DNA of 64,000 bases from Sphingopyxis sp. PET50. Its GTDB lineage: Bacteria; Pseudomonadota; Alphaproteobacteria; Sphingomonadales; Sphingomonadaceae. Positions 1 through 9,537 of the stretch are shown piece after piece. The stretch is from assembly GCF_025244705.1 (NCBI RefSeq), contig NZ_CP104207.1, forward strand, positions 186,001-250,000, in the 5' to 3' direction. The translations under genes were made by a program, and so were the position numbers. A model generated the notes under the pieces. It had not been told where the DNA came from, did not search any database, and was given only the letters and a program-made list of their open reading frames with translations. How positions within the stretch are numbered: the stretch's first letter is position 1; every line of letters starts with the position of its first letter.

Positions 1-542
1 GCGATGCCGTCCGCGGTTCCCTGCAGCGCCAGCACGGGCATGTGTTGGGGCCAAGGCGAGGGCTGGCCGCCGACCGAGGGATAATAGACGATCGCGGCGC
101 GGATGCCGCTGTCGGTGCCGCGCGCGCTCGACGCCAGCGTCAGCGCCCCCTCGCCGCCGCGCGACCAGCCGATGACGAGGCCGGGACAGCGCGTGTCGAA
201 CCTGTCCTGTTCGCGCAATCGCCGGAGGGCGTCGACCGCGATCGCAGCGCGTTTCTCGCCCGCCGAGCCGGACGGGTCGAGGCGCTTGAGCGCCGCATCA
301 TCGTCGACGACGACCACGTCGATCCCCCGCTCATTGAGGAATGCCGCGAGGTCGGCATATTGATTGCCCGGCGCCAGCGTGCCGACGCCCGCGGCACGCG
401 GGAAGAAGATGGCCCAGGGGCGCGGTTTGGGGTCGGGGGCGGCCGGGAGCAGATGCAGGTCGGCGGGGAGCGGGGCGGGAGGCTGCGCCGGCAGCGGCGC
501 GGCGGCCAGCAAGGCGGACAAGAGCAACGCGAGGCGGGGCAT
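1..542 (-). CDS. Dienelactone hydrolase-like alpha/beta hydrolase, exported, C-terminus outside window
   Basis: The reading frame starts at an ATG at 542 and runs off the left edge, so about 180 residues are visible. Residues 1-20 form a signal peptide ending in an Ala-Gln-type site. A typical nucleophile elbow, GWSRGGEG, puts the catalytic Ser at about residue 127. A later LALQGTADGI segment supplies the likely acid Asp at about 178. The His region is missing because of the window edge. These motifs suit the dienelactone hydrolase branch of the fold, but the substrate cannot be told. It lies upstream of no obvious partner; the next gene, an XRE regulator, is on the same strand more than 100 bases before it. 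Confidence 0.7.
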   Translation of the reverse strand, partial: MPRLALLLSALLAAAPLPAQPPAPLPADLHLLPAAPDPKPRPWAIFFPRAAGVGTLAPGNQYADLAAFLNERGIDVVVVDDDAALKRLDPSGSAGEKRAAIAVDALRRLREQDRFDTRCPGLVIGWSRGGEGALTLASSARGTDSGIRAAIVYYPSVGGQPSPWPQHMPVLALQGTADGI

Positions 543-654
543 CGGCGACTCCTTTCGGACGATCCCAGCCTAGGCCTTTTGGGGGCGGTTGCCAAATCGA
601 GGTGCGGCGCCGGCCCCGGGAGAGCCGGCGCCGCACCCGCGCGGCCGCGCTGTT

Positions 655-876
655 TCAATCCGCGCTTTCGTCCCATTGGAACACGGCCTCGAGTGGCTTG
701 CCGAAGGTGTGCGCGATGCGGAAGGCGACTTCGAGCGAGGGCGAATATTTGCCCTGTTCGATCGCCGCGATCGTCTGGCGCGTCACCCCGACCCGGTCGC
801 CGAGCTCGCCCTGCGTCATCTCGCCCGCGAGGAAGCGCAGCGTCCTGATGTCGTTGGTGAAGGGGGGCTTAGCCAT
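655..876 (-). CDS. Small XRE-family helix-turn-helix regulator
   Basis: This 73-residue protein is essentially a single Cro/C1-type helix-turn-helix domain. The segment MTQGELGDRVGVTRQTIAAI (about residues 20-39) holds the two DNA-contacting helices. It is followed by EQGKYSPSLEVAFRIAHTFG, which is typical of the compact YozG/XRE regulators usually encoded beside small membrane proteins. Its start overlaps the end of the upstream membrane-protein gene by 8 bases, so the three minus-strand genes from 1784 down to 655 look like one operon. It probably autoregulates that operon; this is inferred from arrangement only. Confidence 0.9.
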   Translation of the reverse strand: MAKPPFTNDIRTLRFLAGEMTQGELGDRVGVTRQTIAAIEQGKYSPSLEVAFRIAHTFGKPLEAVFQWDESAD

Positions 877-1295
877 GCCATCCCCTCCGGTAGCTCATGA
901 GCGCGACGACGCTGTTCACCAGTTCGGCGGCGACGATCGCGAACAGGCCGCAATTCGCCAGCCGCACGCCGCCATCGACGAAGGGCAAATAGACGCCGAC
1001 GACCATCATCCCCACCAGCAGCACATAATAGCCGCATGGTCGCCCCGCGCCGGCGGATCGCGCGGTCGCGCTCGTCGGCGCGCGCGCGCTCCGACTTCGG
1101 CGTCCGCGCCGACAGGATGATCGTGCCGACGATGACGGTGACCGCATGCGCCATGGCGATCGATCCGAACAGCCACAGCATGGGGAACACTTCGCGCCCG
1201 GCGGGATGCCCGGAGAGCAGAAGTCCGAAATAGAGGGTGTAGGCGGCGACCATCGCGATGACGTTCAGCCAGGCGGTCTTTTCACGGAAGTTCAT
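869..1295 (-). CDS. Small membrane protein of an XRE-linked pair, read across one frame change
   Basis: Two overlapping frames join to make one protein of about 141 residues. The first begins MNFREKTAWLNVI and contains two hydrophobic spans. The second supplies GYYVLLVGMMVVG and a last span ending at RRGWHG. The join lies near 1036, after an ERDRAIRRRGA stretch, and one extra base explains it. The upstream gene (1362-1784) is a paralogue with the same layout, including an EDERDRSFHMRG loop at the same place, which supports the reconstruction. A GGAG ribosome site precedes the ATG. The protein has four likely transmembrane segments and unknown function. Confidence 0.65.
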
Positions 1296-1361
1296 TTGGT
1301 GGTCTCCGGTGTCGGCGCCGGCAAGCTGCCGCGCGGATTCGAGGATCGCGGGGGACATGGC

Positions 1362-1784
1362 TCAAGTGCCCCGGCGATAGAGGTAAAGCTGGGCGCCGAT
1401 GCGCACGAGCTCGGCGACGGCGAGCGTCGCGAGCATCAGGTTGAGCTGCTGCGCCTGGCTGACGCCCCAGAAGATCAGGAAGATGTTGATCCAGATGCCG
1501 ACGACCAGCGGATAATAGGCATAGTGGGTGCCGCGCATGTGAAAGCTGCGGTCGCGCTCATCCTCCTCGATGTCGACCTCGGCGCGGTTGCGGATCGCGA
1601 GAAAGGCGGTCGCCACCGTCATCACGACGATGATCGCGATGGTCATGGGCACGAGCAGCCCGGCGGTCGCCCAGACGCCCGCGGGGCTGTCCGCGATCTG
1701 CCAGGGATAGACGAGGAAATACCAGCCGAACGCCGCGGCCATCGTCACCAAGGTGACCCAGTGAATTTTCTCGCGCAATGCCAT
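1362..1784 (-). CDS. Small four-helix membrane protein, paralogue of the next gene
   Basis: The protein has about 140 residues with four predicted membrane spans; a charged cytoplasmic loop, EVDIEEDERDRSFHMRG, separates the two halves. It is the intact relative of the frame-shifted neighbour at 869-1295. Together with the XRE gene they form a membrane protein/membrane protein/regulator operon. I chose the internal ATG at 1784 over an upstream ATG at 1796 because GGAG sits at the right distance before it. A weak sigma-70-like sequence (TTGACT at 1838-1843, minus strand) lies upstream. The function is not known; such operons are widespread in sphingomonads. Confidence 0.75.
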   Translation of the reverse strand: MALREKIHWVTLVTMAAAFGWYFLVYPWQIADSPAGVWATAGLLVPMTIAIIVVMTVATAFLAIRNRAEVDIEEDERDRSFHMRGTHYAYYPLVVGIWINIFLIFWGVSQAQQLNLMLATLAVAELVRIGAQLYLYRRGT

Positions 1785-1910
1785 CGTCAGCTCCATGTCA
1801 GGTGATTCGAACTCTATGTCTAATATTTTTTACATGGAGTCAAGCAGGAGTGACATGCCCGCGGCTTTGCCGCTTTCGCGCCGGGGCATAAGCCGCTAAG
1901 CCGCCGACCC

Positions 1911-2775
1911 ATGTCCACCATCTCCAAAACGCTCACCTTCGACACGTCGACGAGCCGCGCCAACCCGACGCCGCAGCCGATGAAGCGCCTGACGGTGCCG
2001 CGCATCCGCCAGCGCAAGGGCGGCGAACCGATCGTGATGCTGACCGCCTACACCGTGCGTCAGGCGCAGCTGCTCGACCCGCATTGCGACATGCTGCTCG
2101 TCGGCGATTCGCTGGCCCAGGTGATCTACGGCCTGCCGCACACCGTCGGGGTGACGATGGAGATGATGGCGCTGCACGGCGCGGCGGTGGTGCGCGGCAG
2201 CTATCATGCCGCGGTGATCGTCGACATGCCCTTCGGCAGCTATGAGGGTAGCCCGCAGCAGGCGTTCGACAATGCCGCGCGGCTGCTCAAGGAAACCGGC
2301 GCGGCGGCGGTCAAGGTGGAGGGCGGGCGCGTGCTCGCGCCGACGATCGAATTCCTGACCCAGCGCGGCATCCCGGTGATGGGCCATGTCGGGCTGACGC
2401 CGCAGGCGGTCAACATCCTCGGCGGCTATGGCGTGCGCGGCAAGAGCGAGGAGGAGGCGCGCTCGATCGTCGAGGATGCGGTCGCGGTGGCGCAGGCCGG
2501 GGCGTTTTCGATCGTCATAGAGGGCGTGCTCGAATCGATCGCGATCGAGATCACGAGCAAGGTCGCCTGCCCGACGATCGGCATCGGCGCCTCGGCGCAG
2601 TGCGACGGTCAGGTGCTGGTCACCGACGACATGCTGGGCATGTTCGAGCGCGTGCCCAAATTCGTGAAAAAATATCAGGATATGGCCGAGCGTCATTGGT
2701 GGCGCGGTCAAGAATTATGCGGACGAAGTCAGGTCCCGTTCATTCCCCACCGAAGATCAGACCTACGCCGGTTGA
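1911..2775 (+). CDS. panB: 3-methyl-2-oxobutanoate hydroxymethyltransferase, read across one frame change
   Basis: PanB transfers a hydroxymethyl group from methylenetetrahydrofolate to 2-oxoisovalerate, making ketopantoate in pantothenate synthesis. The family signatures are clear: [11 protein letters not shown] around the metal site, [20 protein letters not shown], and [10 protein letters not shown]. At about 2695 the frame changes. The +1 reading restores the normal tail [20 protein letters not shown] and a stop at 2773-2775. Left uncorrected, the frame would run to 2807 with an atypical basic tail. The N-terminal extension of about 25 residues before the conserved core is common in this group. 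Confidence 0.92.
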
Positions 2776-2886
2776 TGCGGCGCGGGGCAAAGGCGAAGGC
2801 CGAGTGAAAAGCTTGGCCTTTTCCGGAGCCGTCGCTAAGGAAACCACCGGCCGCGCCGTCGCGCGGCCCGGTTATGGAGGATATGC

Positions 2887-3660
2887 GTGGCGCTGAGCCC
2901 GACGAACAATGCGGCCCTGTTGCAGGAAGTGGACGAGGCCGTCCGCAAGGATCAGCTCGACAGCATCTGGCAACGCTTTGGCCGCTGGATCATCGCGGGG
3001 GTCATCGCGGCGCTGCTCGCCTTCGGCGGCTACCTCTATTGGGGCCATCTGCAGGACAGCAAGCGCGGCGAGAATGCCGAGGCGCTGATCGCCGCGCTCG
3101 ACAAGCTCAAGAGCGGCGAGCCGACCGCGGCGACGAAGGAGCTGACGGCGATCGAGGCCGACGGCAATGGAGCCTATCGGGCCGCGTCGCTGTTCCAGCA
3201 GGCGAATCTGAAGGCCGATCGCGGCGACCTGAAGGGCGCCGCCGCCCTGATGGCCAAGGCGGCCGCCGACACCGAACTCGACCAGTCGCTTCGCGACCTC
3301 GCGCTGCTGCGCCAGACGGCGTTTGAATATGACACGCTGAAGCCCGAAACGGTCATCGCGCGCATGAAGCCGATGGTCGATGCCAAGGACCCCGTCTCGG
3401 CCTGGTTCCCGAGCGCCGCCGAACTGTCGGCGATCGCGCATTACCAGCTGGGCCAGTATAAGGAGGCGGGCGTGCTCTATGGCCGCATCGCCGACGTGCC
3501 GACGATTCCCAAGTCGCTCCAGTCGCGCGCCGTCCAGATGGCGGGCATGCTGGGCGTCGACGCCGTGAAGGACCGCGCGGCCGAAAGCGCCGAAAAGGAC
3601 GAGCAAGCCGGGGTCGCACCCAAGGCGAACACCGCCGGACAAGCTGAGGAAAAGAAATAA
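2887..3660 (+). CDS. YfgM-like TPR protein with an N-terminal membrane anchor
   Basis: The 257-residue protein has a cytoplasmic start (NNAALLQEVDEAVRKDQLDS), one membrane span at about residues 35-55 (IIAGVIAALLAFGGYLYWG) and a periplasmic tetratricopeptide-like helical region. This is the layout of YfgM, a periplasmic chaperone-network protein associated with the SecYEG translocon in enterobacteria. Its last stop codon base overlaps the ATG of bamB, and der follows, so the yfgM-bamB-der order is kept. That context supports a role in outer-membrane biogenesis. The last 40 residues are charged and likely disordered. Confidence 0.88.
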   Translation: MALSPTNNAALLQEVDEAVRKDQLDSIWQRFGRWIIAGVIAALLAFGGYLYWGHLQDSKRGENAEALIAALDKLKSGEPTAATKELTAIEADGNGAYRAASLFQQANLKADRGDLKGAAALMAKAAADTELDQSLRDLALLRQTAFEYDTLKPETVIARMKPMVDAKDPVSAWFPSAAELSAIAHYQLGQYKEAGVLYGRIADVPTIPKSLQSRAVQMAGMLGVDAVKDRAAESAEKDEQAGVAPKANTAGQAEEKK

Positions 3661-4993
3661 TGCGTAAAGCCAGATTCGCTCGGCGTCGCGCTGATCGCGC
3701 TGTCGCTTGCCGACTGCGGCGTCCTGAAGGGCGACGGCGGGCCGAAGACCCCGACCGTCGGCGAGCGCGTGTCGATCCTGTCGAACGACAACAGCGTCAA
3801 GGTCGATCCCGCCACGGCGTCGGTCGCGGTGGTGCTGCCCGACCCGGTCGTCAACGCCAATTGGGCGCAGTCGGGCGGCAATGCCTCCAAATCGATGGGC
3901 CATCCGGCGCTCAGCGCTTCGCGCAGCCAGATCTGGAGCGCGGATATCGCGGGCGGCAACAACAAGCAGCGGCTGGCCTCCGCCCCCGTCGTGTCCGACG
4001 GCCGCCTGTTCGCGGTCGGCACCGATGCCGTCGTCTATGCCTTTTCGGCCGACACCGGATCGGCGTTGTGGCGCACCCCGATCGGCAGCGAAGGCAAGGA
4101 TTTCAAGGATTCACTGTTCGGCGGCGGCGCGTCGGCCGACGGCAATGTCGTCTATGCGACCAGCGGCGTCGGCGACGTCGCGGCGCTCAACGCGGCCGAC
4201 GGCACGGTGCTGTGGAAGGTGAAGCCCGCGGGTCCGCTGCGTGGCGCGCCGACGATCGCCTTCGGCGGCGTCTATGTCATCAGCCAGGACAATCAGATCA
4301 TCGCGCTCAACGCCGCCGATGGCGCGGTGCTGTGGCAGGCGACCGCGTCGCTGGAGGCCGGCAGCATCTTCGGTGCCGGTTCGCCTGCGGCAGGGCAGGG
4401 GACGATCGTCGCCGGCTATTCGTCGGGCGAGGTCCAGGCCTATCGTTACGAAAATGGCCGCGACCTGTGGGAAGATGCGCTGGCCCGCACCTCGATGGCG
4501 CTGTCGGTGTCGACGCTGTCCGACGTCGACGCCGATCCGGTGATCGACCGCGGCCGCGTCTTCGCGCTCGGCCAGGGTGGCCGCATGGCCAGCTATGAAC
4601 TCGTTACGGGCCAGCGCAGCTGGGAAATCTCGATCGCCGGCATTTCGACCCCCTATGTGGTCGGCGAGTGGGTCTATGCGATGACCGACGATGCCAAATT
4701 GCTGTGCGTCGCGCGCGCGACCGGCAAGGTGCGCTGGATCCAGCAACTCGCGCGTTTCCGCGTCGAGACCGAAAAGAAAAAGAAGGATCCGATCCGCTGG
4801 ACCGGGCCGATCCTGGCGGGCGGCCGCCTGATCGCAGTGAACAGCGAAGGCCAGCTGGCCGAATTTTCGCTCGGCCGACGGTTCGACGCTGTCGACGACC
4901 GAGTTCAAGACGCCGCTGTCGCAGCCGCCGATCGTCGCGAACAATGTCCTCTATATTCTGGCGGACGACGGACGCATCACGGCCTGGCGCTGA
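3660..4993 (+). CDS. bamB: Outer-membrane assembly lipoprotein BamB, read across two frame changes
   Basis: This is a PQQ-type beta-propeller lipoprotein that helps the BAM complex fold outer-membrane proteins. After one extra base near 3679 the start reads MRKARF then LGVALIALSLADCGVLKG. LADC is the lipobox, so the mature protein begins at that Cys. Repeated propeller signatures follow (AFSADTGSALWRTPIG, ALNAADGTVLWKV, ALNAADGAVLWQA). A second extra base near 4873 restores the last blade (ILADDGRITAWR) and a stop at 4991-4993. The neighbours yfgM and der fit. Length is about 443 residues, normal for alphaproteobacterial BamB. Confidence 0.9.
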
Positions 4994-5017
4994 GCGGGTA
5001 AGCAAAATTTTTAATCC

Positions 5018-5113
5018 GTTCATCCCCGGACTTGATCCGGGGTTGTCGAAGCACCGTTCTTCTTTCCGACGTCGAAAGAAAGAACGGCCCTTCGACAAGC
5101 TCAGGGCGAACGG
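5018..5113 (+). repeat. Composite palindromic intergenic repeat between bamB and der
   Basis: A small CCCCGGACTTGATCCGGGG-type palindrome is joined to a longer unit. The longer unit carries TTGTCGAAGCACCGTTCTT and, 30 bases later, its approximate reverse complement ending CTTCGACAAGCTCAGGGCG. The second unit recurs at 32899-32982 and, in opposite orientation, at 43051-43139. It has no coding capacity and can form a long hairpin. Confidence 0.8.
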
Positions 5114-5175
5114 CTAGTTATGTTGTCCGTTCCGGGTCGAATGGGGTCCGGAGCAAGGAAAATGGGAAATATGTG

Positions 5176-6567
5176 ATGGCGCGGTCCGCGACGATCGCCA
5201 TTGTCGGCCTAGCCCAATGTCGGCAAATCGACGCTGTTCAACCGGCTCGTCGGCAAGCGCCTGGCGCTCGTCGACGACCAGCCGGGGGTGACGCGCGACC
5301 GGCGCGAGGGCGACGGCGAACTGCTCGGCCTGAAATTCACCATCGTCGACACCGCGGGTTTCGAGGATGATGACGCTGCGACGCTGCCCGGGCGGATGCG
5401 CGTGCAGACCGAGAAAGCCGTGCGCGAGGCCGATGCCGCGCTGTTCATGATCGACGGCCGCGCTGGGGTGACCCCGCTCGACGAGGAAATCGCGCGCTGG
5501 CTGCGCAGCGAGGACACGCCGATCATCCTGCTGGTCAACAAGGCCGAGGGCAAGCAGGGCGAGAACGGCCTGATGGAGAGCTATTCGCTCGGCTTCGACA
5601 ATCCGATCGCACTCAGCGCCGAGCATGGCGAGGGCGTCGTCGACCTGTTCGACGCGCTTCGGCCGATCGTCGAGGGCCATGATGCCGCCGCCGAGGCGGA
5701 GGCGCTGCCGGTCCCCGAAGGCGAAGAGGATGAGGACGTTCCGCTGGGGCCGATGAAGCTCGCGATCGTCGGGCGGCCGAACGCGGGCAAATCGACTTTG
5801 ATCAACCGCATGATCGGCGAGGACCGGCTGATCACCGGGCCCGAAGCGGGGATCACCCGCGATTCGATCCGTGTCGACTGGCAATGGGAAAAGGACGGCG
5901 AGGTCCACGAGATTCAGCTGTTCGACACCGCGGGCATGCGCAAGCGCGCCAAGGTGGTCGACAAGCTGGAGAAATTGTCGGTCGCCGATGCGCTCCATGC
6001 GGTCGATTTCGCCGAGGTCGTGGTGCTGCTGCTCGACGCCACCAAGGGGCTGGAGGCGCAGGATCTGCGCATCGCCGACAAGGTGCTCCAGGAAGGCCGC
6101 GCGCTGATCGTCGCGCTCAACAAATGGGACATCGCGGAGGATCCCTCGTCGCTGTTCAACGGCGTGCGCAATGCCCTCGACGACGGACTGAGCCAGGTCA
6201 AGGGCGTGCCGGTGCTCAGCATTTCGGGTGCGACGGGCAAGGGCATCGACACGCTGGTACGCGTCGCCTTCGAACAGCGCGCGATCTGGTCGGGCCGCGT
6301 GCCGACCGCGCGGCTCAATCGCTGGTTCGAGACGGCGGTCGACGCCAACCCGCCGCTGCGGCGCCGGGGGGCAAGCGGATCAAGCTGCGCTACATCACCC
6401 AGGCGCGCACGCGGCCCCCCACCTTCGTCGTGTTCGGCACGCGGACGGACGCGCTGCTGGGCAGTTACGAGCGCTATCTGGTCAACGGCATGCGCAAGGA
6501 GCTGGGGTTCCAGGGCGTGCCGGTGCGGCTCAATTTCCGCAATTCGCGCAATCCCTATGACGAGTGA
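5176..6567 (+). CDS. der: Ribosome-assembly GTPase Der (EngA), read across two frame changes
   Basis: Der has two tandem GTPase domains and a C-terminal KH-like domain, and acts in maturation of the large ribosomal subunit. The ATG at 5176 opens [12 protein letters not shown]. One extra base at about 5208 is needed to continue into the first P-loop, [12 protein letters not shown]. The second P-loop, [13 protein letters not shown], lies near residue 195, and NKWD (NKWDIAED) gives guanine specificity. Near 6370 one missing base must be restored to reach [13 protein letters not shown] and the normal end, [11 protein letters not shown]. Der is normally essential, so true inactivation is unlikely. 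The stop overlaps the start of the next gene. Confidence 0.92.
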
Positions 6568-6772
6568 CGCCGCGGTTGTCGTCGTCGATGCGCGCGGCAT
6601 GAAATGCCCCTGGCCCGCGCTGCGGCTCGCGCGCGCGATGCGGAGCGAAACGCGCGTCGCGCTGCTCGCCGACGATCCGCAGGCGGGACGCGAAATCGCT
6701 GCGCTGGCGGGCGAGCATGGCTGGTCGGTCGAACCCGAAGGCGGCGGTCGCTGGCTGGTCCGTCGCAGCTGA
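6557..6772 (+). CDS. TusA/SirA-family sulfur-carrier protein
   Basis: This 71-residue protein starts at an ATG that overlaps the last 11 bases of der, implying translational coupling. It contains [19 protein letters not shown], the TusA-type signature in which the Cys of the CPxP motif (about residue 17) carries persulfide sulfur. The rest fits the two-layer alpha/beta fold. TusA proteins pass sulfur to tRNA thiolation or other acceptors; which pathway is served here cannot be read from the sequence. Confidence 0.85.
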   Translation: MTSDAAVVVVDARGMKCPWPALRLARAMRSETRVALLADDPQAGREIAALAGEHGWSVEPEGGGRWLVRRS

Positions 6773-6837
6773 CCCAAAACGGCGCGCATATCGAGCGCCC
6801 CTCCCGATCGTAACGGCTTTTTTACTGCCTTCGCGGC

Positions 6838-7290
6838 ATGACGGCGATGGGACCAAGGACCGATTTTAACGCCAAGGACGAACAAGTGGACGATATCCTG
6901 GTCGATTGGGATGAATTCCGCGCCACGCGCACGCAGCTCGGCGCCGCTTTCGTGCGGATATTGGGCTATTTTCGCGAGGACGGCACCAAGTCGGTCGTCG
7001 CGATCGAGGAAGCGATGCGGGCCCGCGACGCGCGCGGTCTCGTCATGCCCGCGCACACGCTGAAGGGCGAATCGCGTCAGTTCGGCGCCGAACAGCTCGC
7101 CGCGCTGGCCGAGGATATCGAAACCTTCGCGCGCCACTGCGTCGAGGCGCAGATCAGCCCCGAGGAATATCTGCCGCGCGTGGTCGAACTGCGCCCGCTG
7201 TTCGAAAAGACGCTGGCCGAACTGGAGCGCGAGGCCAATCCGCTGGTCCAGCGCCGTCCTGCCGGTTTCGGGCGCGCCGTCGGTTACTGA
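6838..7290 (+). CDS. Hpt-domain phosphotransfer protein
   Basis: This 150-residue protein is a single histidine-phosphotransfer four-helix domain. The phospho-accepting His is at about residue 73 in PAHTLKGESRQFGA, which matches the HxxKG consensus. No kinase or receiver domain is attached, so it must shuttle phosphate between separate two-component proteins. No partner kinase lies beside it. A partly alternative start exists at the second Met (residue 4). Its 3' end overlaps the converging DUF418 gene by seven bases. Confidence 0.88.
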   Translation: MTAMGPRTDFNAKDEQVDDILVDWDEFRATRTQLGAAFVRILGYFREDGTKSVVAIEEAMRARDARGLVMPAHTLKGESRQFGAEQLAALAEDIETFARHCVEAQISPEEYLPRVVELRPLFEKTLAELEREANPLVQRRPAGFGRAVGY

Positions 7291-8542
7291 ACGACGGCGG
7301 CTTTTCGCATCGGCTGCAGGCTGAAGCGCGACAGACTGCGCCACAGCCATTCGAGCGGGCCGTAGTGATGGCGGTCGAGCCAAGGCTTCGACCACAGCAG
7401 CATCGCCGCCCACATGCCGAAGCAGAACAGGTATAGCGCCGCGCGCCCGACGCTGCCGAACAGCCCCATCCCATAGCCGTAGAAGATCGTCGTCATCACG
7501 ATCGAGGTCGTGAGATAATTGGTGAACGCCATGCGCCCCGTTGCAGCGAGCCGCTCGCGGGTGCCGGGGCTGGCGGCGGTCTTGATCAGCAGCATGATCA
7601 GCGACGCCCAGCCGACGGTCATCAGCGTATCGAACGGGACCGACCAGACGATCGATGCGCCGAAGACCGATACCGCGCTGAACCCGGCGTTCATCTGATA
7701 CCAGGCCAGCGCGACGAGCGGCGGCACACCGATCAGGAAGCATCGCACCGCCCATTTGCGATAGCGCGCAATCTCCCACTCGCCGGTCAGCATGTGCGAT
7801 TTGAACAGCGCCATCCCGATCAGCATCAGACCGATCGTTTCCCACGAGAACATCGCGATGAAGAACAGCGGATCGCCGCCCATCTCGCCGGTGCGGTGCG
7901 CGACGATGCCGGCGATAGCTGCCGAGATACAGCGCGATTTCCTTGGCATAGGCTCGGCGTGCCCGGCCCCATGTCGGTGTTCATGTCCGCGAGCGCCTGT
8001 TTCATTCCCGCCATCGCTTCGGGGGGCAGACGTCCCGCCTCGGCCATCGACAGCATGGTCCACAGGCTTCCCGGCAGGGCGAGGGCGACGAGGAAGAAGG
8101 GGATCGACCAGAGCAGCAGCGCCTTCACCGACAATTTGCGGAACAGAAAGAGCAGCAGGCCGCAGATGGCATAGAGAAAAAGGATGTCGCCGAACCAGAT
8201 CAGATAGAAATGGACCAGGCCGAAGATCGCGAGCCAGAACATCCGCGAATAATGCGCGCCCGCGGCGCTGCGCCCGCCGCTCGCGGCGCTTTCGATGACG
8301 AGCAGGGTGCTGGCGCCGAACAGCATCGAGAACAGGCCGCGCATCTTCGAATCGACGAAGACGAAGTTGAAGAACCAGGTCGCCAGGTCGAGGCTGGCGG
8401 GCGGCCCGCCCGCGGCGGGGTTGGAATAGGCCGGAAAGGGCAGGGCGAAGGCGGCGATGTTCATCGCCAATATGCCCATCACCGCGACGCCGCGGATCGC
8501 GTCGAGGCTTTCATATCGAACCGTTGCCGCTTGCGTCGCCAT
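7284..8542 (-). CDS. DUF418-family multi-pass membrane protein, read across two frame changes
   Basis: The protein starts MATQAATVRYESLDAIRGVAVMG, whose LDAIRG motif and first helix are typical of DUF418/acyltransferase-3-like proteins. About ten hydrophobic segments follow. The C-terminal half contains FTNYLTTSIVMTTIFYG and GPLEWLWRSL, hallmarks of the DUF418 domain. Two extra bases close together (near 7945 and 7920) must be removed so that MGPGTPS continues as YAKEIALYLGSYAGIVAHR. The total length, about 419 codons after correction, is normal. The biochemical function is unknown; such proteins are thought to act at the envelope. Confidence 0.82.
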
Positions 8543-8625
8543 GGCCTGTCCCCTGCCGCCAAGGATGCAGGCCTATCGCGCGGCAGGCGGAGCGTCGAGG
8601 AGTTTCTCGCGGCGCCCATCTACTA

Positions 8626-8653
8626 TTGACATCTATGTCAGTAATGCTATCTG
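8626..8653 (+). promoter_or_regulatory. Candidate promoter with an operator-like palindrome for the coq4 gene
   Basis: TTGACA at 8626-8631 and TATCTG at 8648-8653 are separated by 16 bases, a good sigma-70-like arrangement about 35 bases before the coq4 ATG. The -35 box and spacer hold TGACATCTATGTCA (8627-8640), an inverted repeat with six-base arms. A dimeric repressor of the TetR or MarR type would be expected to bind there; no such regulator is adjacent. Confidence 0.5.
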
Positions 8654-8687
8654 CACGGCATCGGATGATTCGTCAAAGAGAGTCCCC

Positions 8688-9467
8688 ATGACCCCGACCA
8701 TCTTTTCCCACCCCGACCGCCAGATGCCGAAATTCCGCCCGTTCAAGGCGCTGTCGCACTTCCGCAAGCTGATCAAGGACAAGGAAGACACCGAGCAGGT
8801 GTTCCACATCTTCGAGAATCTCCCGCGCAAGGGTTTTATGGACGATGCCCGCGCCTTCGTCGAAAGCGATCTCGGCAAGCGGCTGATGGAAAGCGAACCC
8901 TATCTGCCCGACCTGCTCGACGATCACAGCTGGATCGGCGCGTTGCCCGAGGACAGCGTCGGACACGCCTATGTCACCTTCATGCGCCGCGAGGGGCTGT
9001 CGGCCGCGGGCCTCGTCGCCGAAGCCGACAAGATGGGGCGTCCCAAGTTCGACGACCAGCTGCAATGGTACGCCAACCGCCTCCGGGACACGCACGATCT
9101 GTTCCACGTCCTGACCGGTTACGGCCGCGATGCGCTCGGCGAACAGTGCGTGCTCGGCTTCACCTATGGCCAGACCGGCAATTACGGCAATTTCTTCATC
9201 GCCTATGCGGGCGGTTACGAGCTGAAGCGCCGCGTCAAGGGCAACGCTCCGGTGATGGGCGCGATCCGCCAGGGTCAGCGCCACGGCAAGGCGGCGAAGG
9301 CGATCATCGAACAGGATATTCGCGCGCTGCTCGCCGAGCCGCTCGAAGCCGCGCGCGCGCGGCTGGGGATCGCCAAGCCGACGCTCTATGAGGAAGCGCA
9401 CCGCGCGTACCGCAGCCGCGGGATCGACCCGTATAATTTCCTTGCGGCGAAGGCCGCGACGGCGTGA
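8688..9467 (+). CDS. Coq4-family ubiquinone biosynthesis protein
   Basis: This 259-residue Coq4 homologue carries the defining metal-binding motif HDxxHx11E. H136 and D137 lie in THDLFHVLTGYGRDALGE, followed by H140 and E152. Eukaryotic Coq4 is known to act on the C1 position of the ubiquinone ring; many alphaproteobacteria carry soluble homologues of less certain role. I chose the ATG at 8688 because the promoter and palindrome lie just upstream and the conserved region begins shortly after it. It stands alone, with a divergent DUF418 gene before it and a repeat-flanked nuclease gene after it. Confidence 0.88.
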   Translation: MTPTIFSHPDRQMPKFRPFKALSHFRKLIKDKEDTEQVFHIFENLPRKGFMDDARAFVESDLGKRLMESEPYLPDLLDDHSWIGALPEDSVGHAYVTFMRREGLSAAGLVAEADKMGRPKFDDQLQWYANRLRDTHDLFHVLTGYGRDALGEQCVLGFTYGQTGNYGNFFIAYAGGYELKRRVKGNAPVMGAIRQGQRHGKAAKAIIEQDIRALLAEPLEAARARLGIAKPTLYEEAHRAYRSRGIDPYNFLAAKAATA

Positions 9468-9474
9468 GCGATTA

Positions 9475-9537
9475 GATCCTCCCCTTGGCGAAGCCATGGG
9501 GAGGCGGACCGCCCGCGAAGCGGGTGGTGGAGGGGTT
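9475..9537 (+). repeat. REP-like palindromic element, left copy flanking the DUF559 gene
   Basis: The element begins GATCCTCCCC, contains two short GC-rich stems (GCCCGCGAAGCGGG is one) and ends GGTGGTGGAGGGGTTC, immediately next to the DUF559 stop codon. The same design, inverted, lies at 9904-9966. Matching pairs occur at 32261-32448 and 37567-37695. Confidence 0.85.

Noticed and set aside
5176..6567. Programmed ribosomal frameshifting in der and other broken genes
   Set aside because: The sites share no slippery heptamer or pseudoknot, involve both extra and missing bases, and affect unrelated genes.
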